Origin: Caldilineaceae bacterium
GTDB taxonomy: Bacteria > Chloroflexota > Anaerolineae > Caldilineales > Caldilineaceae
Direction of reading: 5' to 3'
Length of the DNA stretch: 11,312 bases
Assembly (NCBI GenBank): GCA_026645635.1
Contig: JAPKMV010000055.1
Location: 1 to 11,312, forward strand
This document shows positions 5,236-11,312 of this stretch, piece by piece. The stretch's first letter is position 1; each line of letters starts with the position of its first letter. Under the pieces are notes generated by a model. That model was given only the letters and a program-made list of their open reading frames with translations, was not told the DNA's origin and did no database searches. A program made the translations under genes and the position numbers.

Positions 5236-8200
5236 ATGCTCGAATTGAATCTGTTGGGGGCGCCGGAAGTGTACGTCGACGGCGCGGCGTCAGATGCCAA
5301 CCTGCTGTCCAAAGACCTGGCCCTGCTCTATTACCTGGCGGCGACCGGCCAACCGCAGACGCGCACCTCGCTGGCGGTGTTGCTCTGGGGCGACCTGAAC
5401 GACGCCGCGGCGCGCGGCAATCTGCGCAAAACCCTGGCAACCCTGCGCCAGAGTTTCGGCGGCTGGATCAGCACTGAACGCGAGCTGATCAGCCTGGCGC
5501 AGGAACAGGTGCGCTGCGACGTGCGCAGCTTTGAGCAGTGCGCGCAAGAAGGGTTGAGCGCTGGCGACGTGGAGCAGTTGCAGGCAGCCAGCATACTCTA
5601 CCGCGGTGATTTTCTCAGCGGCTTTGCCGTGCGCCACGCGCCCGACTACGATCTCTGGCTCTATCACACCCAGGAGCGGCTGCGCGGCCTCGCCGTGCGG
5701 GTGCTCGAAGTGCTGACGGAGTTCCACCTGGCGCGCAGCGACGCCACGGCTGCCTTGTCGTGTCTCCAGCGTGTGCTCACCCTGGAGCCGTGGCGCGAGG
5801 AGGCGCACCGCCAGATGATGACGACGCTCGCCCGTGCAGGTCAGCGCAGCGCCGCGCTCCGCCAGTACGAGCAGTGCGTGGACAGCCTGGCCGGCGAACT
5901 GGGCGTGCAACCCAGCGCGGCGACGACGCAGATCTACCAGCAGATCCGCGATGGCAAGTTTGCCGCCGAACGCAGTGGCGCAACAATCAGTGCCCCGCCA
6001 CCCGCGCTGCGCCCGCACCTGCCCGCCGAGCTGACCCCGATCGTCGGGCGGGCGCGCGAACTGGCCGAACTCGCGGAACTGCTGGCGACGCCCGAGTGCC
6101 GCCTGATCAGCATCGTCGGGCCGGGCGGCATCGGCAAGACGCGGCTCGCCCTGGCGCTGGCGCATCGGATGCAGCCGCTTTTCGACGCGGTGGCGCTGGT
6201 CTCAGCGGCCGCTATCGAAAACGCCGGCGACGTTCTGCCAGCCGCGGTGGCGGCGTTTGGCCTGCCCAACCCGCCAGGCGCCGATCCCGTGGCGACGCTG
6301 GCGGAGTTGCCGGAGCGGACGCTCCTCGTGCTGGACAACGTCGAGCATCTGCTGCCCGACGGCGCGGCTGTCATCGAGACGCTCCTGAATGCTCAGCCTG
6401 ACCTGCGCTGCGTCGTCACCACGCGCGAGGTGCTGGCCGCGCCGTGGGAATGGCGCTATGAAGTCCAGGAACTCTCCTATCCGGCCACGGCTGAAGACAG
6501 CCACCTGGGCGACTACGGCGCGGTGCAGATGTTCCTCCAACTGGTGCGGCGCACACGGCCGCGCCATGCGCTCCAGCGCGCCGAGTTGCCCCATGTGGTG
6601 CGCATCTGCCAATTCGTGGGCGGGATGCCGCTGGGGATCGAGTTTGCCGCGGCGCAGTTGGGCCGGCTCCCCTGTGCGGTGATCGCCGACGAACTCGCCG
6701 CCGGGCTGGGTCAACTGGACGCGATCCAACAAGCGGCGCTTCACAGCCTGCCCGCGCGCCAGCGCAGCCTGCTCGCCAGCTTTGAGGCGTCGTGGCGCAC
6801 GCTGACGCCCGAAGAGCAGCGCGTGCTGGCGGTGCTCTCGATCCTGCATGGGGAGTTCACCATCCAGGCGGCGCAGGCCATCGCCGACGCCACCGCGGTG
6901 AGCATCATGCGTTTGGTCGACAAGTCCTTGATCCGCCTGGCCAGCGTCGACCGCTATGCGCTCCACGAGGTGATCCGCCGCCTGGCCGAACATAAATTGG
7001 CTGCGACGCCCGGCGCACCGGAAGCAGCGTTTGCCCGCTACAGGGACTATTATGTCGGGTTGGCCCAAGGCACGCGCCGCGAGATCTTCCTGCGCCTGAC
7101 CAACACGCCTGACCTAGGCGGCTACTTTCAGAGCTTGCGCAGCCACCTGCACTATATCTGGCAACAGACGGCAAGCCAGCCCCACGCCGCCGCCATTGAG
7201 ATTGTTCTCAATACGGCGGAAATGCGCCTGCGCACCTTCGAGTTCGGCTTTGGCGGCGATTGGCCAGCGCTGATGGGACAGGCTCGGCCGGTGCAGTCGC
7301 AAACGCAGGACCCAACGCCACTGGAGGAGCTTGCGCGACAGGATGTGGTGCCCCTGGATGTGATTTGGCTGCCAGAAATGGCTGACGAAGTTGTCGATCT
7401 CACCGGCGCCTTCGCAGAGGAACGCGCACAACTGCTGCCGGAACTGGTCGAGCACTGCTCCGTTGATGGCCGTCTGATCGGCATTCCCAATATGTTGAAC
7501 ATCGGCGTGCTCTATTACCGCCGCGACCTGCTGGAAAAGTATGGGTTTGGTGCGCCGCCGCGCACGTGGGCCGATTTGGAGATGATGGCGACCGAAATTC
7601 AGGCGCAAGAACGTGCTGCCGGCAACAAGGATTTCTGGGGCTATCTCTGGCAGGGCTACTCTGCGGAACATCTGACCTGCGATGCACTGGAGTGGCAGCA
7701 CGCCGAAGGCGGCGGCCTGATCCTGGCGGCAGGTGGTCAAGTGACAGTCAACAATGCCCAGACCATCCGCGCCCTGGAGCGGGCGCGGCAATGGGTCGGC
7801 GCGATTTCCCCGCCTTCCATCCACATGACCGACGAAGTCGCCTGTGAGCAGGCGTGGCGGGAAGGCCGCGCGGCCTTCATGCGGCTGTGGTTGGGGGGAC
7901 ATCCCGTCGTCGAGGCGCCCAGGTTCGGCGACCTGACCGGGGTCACGGTGTTGCCGCGCGGCGCAGCAGGCCATGCAGGGACGTTGGGCTGCTGGCCGTT
8001 GACCGTGCGTCCCAACACACCTGTCCTGGCCGGCGCAGTCAAGTTGATCAAAGAAATCTGTGCGCCAGCCACCCAGCGCGCCCGCGCGCTCTCACCGAAC
8101 CCGACGCCGCCGGCGCTGCGCGCCCTGTACGACGACCCTGACGTGCGGGCCAGGTTTGCGCTCTATGGCGAAGTTTTGGCGCTGGTCGAGGCGGGCGGTT

Positions 8201-8361
8201 TGGCGATCCGGCCGGCCAAGATCGCGGGCGCGCGCTATAGCCAGGTCTCCACTGCCTACTCCACCGCCGTCGCAACCGTGCTCTATGATGGGAAGGATGC
8301 AGCGACGGCGCTGGCGGAACTCGAACAGACGCTGACCACGTTGCTGCAGCCTGAGCAGTAA
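5236..8361 (+). CDS. SARP/BTAD-STAND regulator fused to an ABC-type solute-binding domain
   Basis: This 1041-residue cytoplasmic protein has an unusual domain order. Residues 1-~95 are a winged-helix DNA-binding domain of the SARP/AfsR type (MLELNLLG start). Residues ~110-245 form the BTAD, with RGDFLSGF and ELGVQPSAAT. A STAND/NB-ARC ATPase follows: Walker A GPGGIGKT (295-302), Walker B LLVLDN (363-368), TTR (395-397), GGMPLG (462-467), then a winged-helix part ending in LHEVIRRLAE (576-585). From ~650 to the end the sequence is that of a family 1 (maltose/sugar type) solute-binding protein: PLDVIWLP, DGRLIGIPN (744-752), GVLYYRRDLLEKYGF, PRTWADLEMM and a C-terminal YSQVSTAYSTAV helix. This replaces the TPR region usual in AfsR-like proteins. 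There is no signal peptide, so the ligand must be intracellular. ATG 5236 is chosen over an in-frame ATG at 5134, whose 34 extra residues look non-native. An 18-base gap to the kinase gene implies an operon. Ligand and targets are unknown. Confidence 0.88.
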   Translation: MLELNLLGAPEVYVDGAASDANLLSKDLALLYYLAATGQPQTRTSLAVLLWGDLNDAAARGNLRKTLATLRQSFGGWISTERELISLAQEQVRCDVRSFEQCAQEGLSAGDVEQLQAASILYRGDFLSGFAVRHAPDYDLWLYHTQERLRGLAVRVLEVLTEFHLARSDATAALSCLQRVLTLEPWREEAHRQMMTTLARAGQRSAALRQYEQCVDSLAGELGVQPSAATTQIYQQIRDGKFAAERSGATISAPPPALRPHLPAELTPIVGRARELAELAELLATPECRLISIVGPGGIGKTRLALALAHRMQPLFDAVALVSAAAIENAGDVLPAAVAAFGLPNPPGADPVATLAELPERTLLVLDNVEHLLPDGAAVIETLLNAQPDLRCVVTTREVLAAPWEWRYEVQELSYPATAEDSHLGDYGAVQMFLQLVRRTRPRHALQRAELPHVVRICQFVGGMPLGIEFAAAQLGRLPCAVIADELAAGLGQLDAIQQAALHSLPARQRSLLASFEASWRTLTPEEQRVLAVLSILHGEFTIQAAQAIADATAVSIMRLVDKSLIRLASVDRYALHEVIRRLAEHKLAATPGAPEAAFARYRDYYVGLAQGTRREIFLRLTNTPDLGGYFQSLRSHLHYIWQQTASQPHAAAIEIVLNTAEMRLRTFEFGFGGDWPALMGQARPVQSQTQDPTPLEELARQDVVPLDVIWLPEMADEVVDLTGAFAEERAQLLPELVEHCSVDGRLIGIPNMLNIGVLYYRRDLLEKYGFGAPPRTWADLEMMATEIQAQERAAGNKDFWGYLWQGYSAEHLTCDALEWQHAEGGGLILAAGGQVTVNNAQTIRALERARQWVGAISPPSIHMTDEVACEQAWREGRAAFMRLWLGGHPVVEAPRFGDLTGVTVLPRGAAGHAGTLGCWPLTVRPNTPVLAGAVKLIKEICAPATQRARALSPNPTPPALRALYDDPDVRARFALYGEVLALVEAGGLAIRPAKIAGARYSQVSTAYSTAVATVLYDGKDAATALAELEQTLTTLLQPEQ

Positions 8362-8379
8362 GATTCGACAAAGGACATC

Positions 8380-11253
8380 ATGCACAATCTCACGGTTGCG
8401 GCGCAAGCGGCCATCTTCGACAACTTGACGCACGGCTGCATTGCGCTGGATGCGAATCTCCAGGTCATGGCCGTCAATGCAGCGGCGCGCCGCTTGCTCA
8501 GCCTGCTCATCGATCCGGTGGGCAAGCCGATGCACCACGCGCTGGCGCAGTGGCCGTCGCTGCACGCCGTCACTGTAGCCCTGACCGCAGGCGAAAGCAC
8601 GACCGCGACCGCGGAACTGCCTGGCTGCTATCTCGATGTGCGCGTGGCGACGGTGGAAGACGCCGACGGCCAATGCGAGGGCTACATCGTCTTCTTACAC
8701 GATGTCACCGAACAGCGCCGCGCCGAGCAGGCACGCGCCGAAGCCGACGCCCGCTACCGCAAGTCCGAAGCCTACTACCGCCAACTGGTCGAACTGGCGC
8801 CCGAAGGCATCACCCTCATCGACTTGAAGGGACGCATCACCTACCTGTCCCCGCGCACCTACGAGATCTTTGGCATTCCCGCCGACTTCAACCCGGTGGG
8901 CGAGTTTGTCCTGCGCTGGATTCACCCGGACGACCACCAGCGCGGCATCGCCCGCCTGCAAGAGTATGCGCGTTCAGGGCGGCCGCTCCCGCCCGAGGAA
9001 TACCGCCTGCTGCGTCACGACGGCGCCGTCTTCTGGGGTGAACTGAGCAACGCGCCGATCTTCGACGACAAGGGCCAGCCGATTGGGCTGATGATGTTGG
9101 CCCACGACATCACCGAACACAAATTGCTGGAGGACGCCCTGCGCGAGCGGCGCGACAAGGAACAGCATTTTGCGGCCATGTTGTCCACCCTCCATCAGAT
9201 CAGCATGGACCTGGCGCGCGCGGCGACCATCGACGACCTCTGCCGGCAGGCGGTCGAGCACGCGCGCGCCCGCCTCGACTTCGACCGCATCGGCCTCTTC
9301 CTGGTCGATCCAACCGACGCCGACCACATGCTCGGCGCCTTTGGCGTGGATGAGCACGGCCAGACGCGCGACGAACGCGCCAACCGCATCGACCTGAACG
9401 CACCGGCGCAGATACAATGGCAGCCCCTGGTCACTGGCAAAGAGAGCCTGATCTATTTCGAAGACGATGAGTTGATCGACGTGGACGGACAGCCCCTCGG
9501 TCGCGGCGCCCACGCTGCGGCGGCCATGTGGGACGGCGACGAGGTGATTGGGATCATGATTGTGGACAATCTCGTGCTGCACCGCCCGATCGACGAACAT
9601 CAGCGGCAGATTCTGGTGCTCTACGCCAATATTGTCGGCCATTTCTACACGCTCAAGCGCATCCAGCGGGAACTGGAGGCAGGCCGCGCCGCCGCCGAAG
9701 CCGCCAACCGCGCCAAGAGCCTCTTCCTGGCCAGCATGAGCCACGAGATCCGCACGCCTATGAACGCGGTGATCGGCATGACCAGCCTGCTGCTCGACAT
9801 GCCCCTCGACCCGGAGCAGCGCAACTTCATCGAGGTCATCCGCCACAGCAGCGACGCGCTGCTCACGATCATCAACGACATTCTCGACTTCTCGAAGATC
9901 GAATCCGGCCATCTGGAGTTGGAACTGCAAGAATTCAGCCTGGTCGCGTGCATCGAGGAGGCTGTCGATCTCTTTGCGCCGCAGGCGGCCAAGAAACAGA
10001 TCGAACTGGCCTACCACATTGCCGCGGATGTGCCCGCCGGCATCGTCGGCGACGTGACCCGTTTGCGCCAGATCCTGGTCAACCTGGTGGGCAACGCCCT
10101 CAAATTCACCGAAAGAGGCGAGGTGCTGGTGACGCTGGAACTGGCCGACCAGACGCCTGAGTGCACGCTCGCACCGGAGAGCGCCCTGCTGCTCCATTTC
10201 TCCGTGCGCGACACCGGCATCGGCATCCCCGCCGACCGCATGGATCGCCTGTTCCGTTCCTTCTCCCAGGTCGATGTCTCGACCACGCGCAAATATGGCG
10301 GCACCGGCCTGGGGCTGGCCATCAGCCGCCGCCTGGTCGAAATGATGGGCGGCGCGATCTGGGTGGAGAGCACGCCCGGCAGCGGCTCGACCTTCCACTT
10401 CACGCTGCTGGCGACGCCGGCCACGATCCCCACCCCGCGTCCGGCGGCCAATCTGGAAGGCTGCCGCGTGCTGATCGTCGACGACAACGCCACCAACCGC
10501 TTCATCCTGGAAGAGCAGACCCGACGCTGGAAGATGGCGCCTACTGCCGCTGCCAGCGCCGCGGCTGCGCTGGCCCTGCTCGACGGCGGCGCACATTTTG
10601 ACCTGGCCATCCTCGACATGCACATGCCCGAAATGGATGGGCTGGAGTTGGCCGCCGCGATGCGCAGGCGCGGCGGGCTGCACCAGTTCCCCCTGGTCAT
10701 GCTCACCTCCCTCGGCGAGCGCAGCCATACGGACGCGGCGACCGACGACGTGCGCTTCGCCGCGTATGTCACCAAACCGGTCAAGCAGTCGCAGTTGTAC
10801 AACATCCTCACCCAGGTGCTGCGCACCGAGGGCGCTCCGCTGCACCAGACTGTGCTCGCGCCCCGTCTCGACCCTGCCTTCGCCGGCCAGCACCCGCTGC
10901 GCATCCTGCTCGCCGAGGACAACGTCGTCAACCAGAAGGTCGCCCAGCAGATCCTGGGACGGCTGGGTTACACCGTCGATGTGGCCGCCAACGGACTGGA
11001 GGTGCTCACCGCCTTTCAGCGCCAACCCTATGATCTTGTGCTGATGGATGTGCAGATGCCGGAGATGGATGGCATCGAAGCCACAATGACGCTGCGGGAG
11101 ACACTGCCAGCCGACCAGCAGCCTGTCATCATCGCCATGACTGCCGCGGCGCAGGCGGAAGATCGCCGCCGCTGCCTGGAGGCCGGCATGGACGGCTACA
11201 TCGCCAAGCCGGTGCGCCTGGACGAGTTGACTGCAGCGCTGCGCCGAGTGTGA
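8380..11253 (+). CDS. Soluble hybrid histidine kinase, PAS-PAS-GAF-HisKA-HATPase-REC-REC
   Basis: The 957-residue kinase has no signal peptide or membrane segment. Domains in order: a divergent PAS (~6-110, ending FLHDVTEQ); a PAS with PAC (~132-245, ending AHDITEHK); a GAF (~267-430); a short coiled coil ([17 protein letters not shown]); and HisKA with phospho-acceptor H455 in [10 protein letters not shown]. The ATPase has its N box at NLVGN (568-572), G1 at DTGIGIP (611-617) and G2 at GGTGLGLA (640-647). Receiver 1 has D701/D702, phospho-site D746, T776 and K799. Receiver 2 has E846/D847, phospho-site D890 and K943. All catalytic residues are present in both receivers. There is no HPt and no output domain, so the phosphate must pass to a separate HPt protein or response regulator elsewhere. 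The start ATG is preceded by AAAGGA at 8370-8375. It lies 18 bases after the BTAD regulator gene and is probably co-transcribed. The PAS and GAF domains should sense a cytoplasmic signal, identity unknown. Confidence 0.93.
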   Translation: MHNLTVAAQAAIFDNLTHGCIALDANLQVMAVNAAARRLLSLLIDPVGKPMHHALAQWPSLHAVTVALTAGESTTATAELPGCYLDVRVATVEDADGQCEGYIVFLHDVTEQRRAEQARAEADARYRKSEAYYRQLVELAPEGITLIDLKGRITYLSPRTYEIFGIPADFNPVGEFVLRWIHPDDHQRGIARLQEYARSGRPLPPEEYRLLRHDGAVFWGELSNAPIFDDKGQPIGLMMLAHDITEHKLLEDALRERRDKEQHFAAMLSTLHQISMDLARAATIDDLCRQAVEHARARLDFDRIGLFLVDPTDADHMLGAFGVDEHGQTRDERANRIDLNAPAQIQWQPLVTGKESLIYFEDDELIDVDGQPLGRGAHAAAAMWDGDEVIGIMIVDNLVLHRPIDEHQRQILVLYANIVGHFYTLKRIQRELEAGRAAAEAANRAKSLFLASMSHEIRTPMNAVIGMTSLLLDMPLDPEQRNFIEVIRHSSDALLTIINDILDFSKIESGHLELELQEFSLVACIEEAVDLFAPQAAKKQIELAYHIAADVPAGIVGDVTRLRQILVNLVGNALKFTERGEVLVTLELADQTPECTLAPESALLLHFSVRDTGIGIPADRMDRLFRSFSQVDVSTTRKYGGTGLGLAISRRLVEMMGGAIWVESTPGSGSTFHFTLLATPATIPTPRPAANLEGCRVLIVDDNATNRFILEEQTRRWKMAPTAAASAAAALALLDGGAHFDLAILDMHMPEMDGLELAAAMRRRGGLHQFPLVMLTSLGERSHTDAATDDVRFAAYVTKPVKQSQLYNILTQVLRTEGAPLHQTVLAPRLDPAFAGQHPLRILLAEDNVVNQKVAQQILGRLGYTVDVAANGLEVLTAFQRQPYDLVLMDVQMPEMDGIEATMTLRETLPADQQPVIIAMTAAAQAEDRRRCLEAGMDGYIAKPVRLDELTAALRRV

Positions 11254-11255
11254 GG

Positions 11256-11303
11256 GGGTGAGTGGGTGAACGGGTGAGCGGGTGAGCGGGTGAGCGGGTG
11301 AAT
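11256..11303 (+). repeat. Tandem array of an 8-bp repeat
   Basis: Six head-to-tail copies of GGGTGAGC or close variants (GAGT, GAAC, GAGC x3, GAAT endings) begin 3 bases after the kinase stop codon. The array ends 9 bases before the window edge. Three consecutive units (11272-11295) are identical. No terminator hairpin is visible between the stop codon and the array. Confidence 0.9.
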
Positions 11304-11312
11304 GAACACCCT

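Noticed and set aside
5290..7974. Several minus-strand open frames (about 286-291 codons) under the BTAD regulator
   Set aside because: They lie opposite an intact, motif-rich coding region, show no family features and have no ribosome-binding sites.
8974..11025. A 683-codon minus-strand open frame opposite the hybrid kinase
   Set aside because: It covers the kinase whose motifs are all intact. The antisense product has no recognisable motif and arises from G/C-rich third positions.
1..11312. tRNA, rRNA or riboswitch genes
   Set aside because: No cloverleaf, ribosomal or known riboswitch pattern was noticed on reading; this was not computed with covariance models.

Overview
The window is bacterial DNA of high G+C: sampled 60-base blocks of the core genes run at about 58-78%. 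The best guess for the host is a member of Chloroflexota (Caldilineae, Ardenticatenia or Anaerolineae type). This rests on the gene style: a large BTAD/STAND regulator, a soluble PAS/GAF hybrid kinase, maltose-type solute-binding sequences and a nucleotidyltransferase with a tiny partner gene. It is an inference; no marker gene is present.

Left part (1-4540) is accessory or defence-like. Bases 1-183 are a diverged, in-frame minus-strand copy of codons ~1060-1120 of the large restriction-modification gene that lies further right, with its 5' part missing. Next come two plus-strand genes: an AbiEii/DUF6036-like nucleotidyltransferase (247-765), probably read from a nearly leaderless mRNA, and a 66-residue charged partner (783-983). 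They face a 1149-residue single-chain Eco57I-like restriction-modification enzyme on the minus strand (998-4447). That enzyme has an N-terminal PD-(D/E)xK nuclease motif, an N6-adenine methylase core and a C-terminal recognition region. Part of the recognition region (1321-1980) has about 48% G+C between flanks near 70%, which suggests a swapped specificity segment. A good sigma-70 type promoter lies upstream of the enzyme.

Middle (4545-4733) is a cluster of palindromic units in alternating orientation. Each has GTAG directly next to an 8-bp hairpin, as in REP/BIME elements. It separates the defence-like block from a regulatory block.

Right part (4744-11253) is regulatory. A small secreted protein with two copies of a YxTxLDQLR motif (4744-5085, minus) is divergent from a two-gene plus-strand operon. 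The first gene (5236-8361) encodes a very unusual regulator: a SARP-type DNA-binding and BTAD module, a STAND ATPase, and then a full-length ABC-type sugar-binding (SBP) fold instead of the usual TPR region, all without a signal peptide. Eighteen bases later follows a soluble hybrid histidine kinase (8380-11253; PAS-PAS-GAF-HisKA-HATPase-REC-REC). The likely picture is an intracellular ligand-sensing transcription factor made together with a cytoplasmic phosphorelay kinase; the divergent secreted protein is a candidate target. An array of six 8-bp repeats begins three bases after the kinase stop codon and reaches almost to the end of the window.
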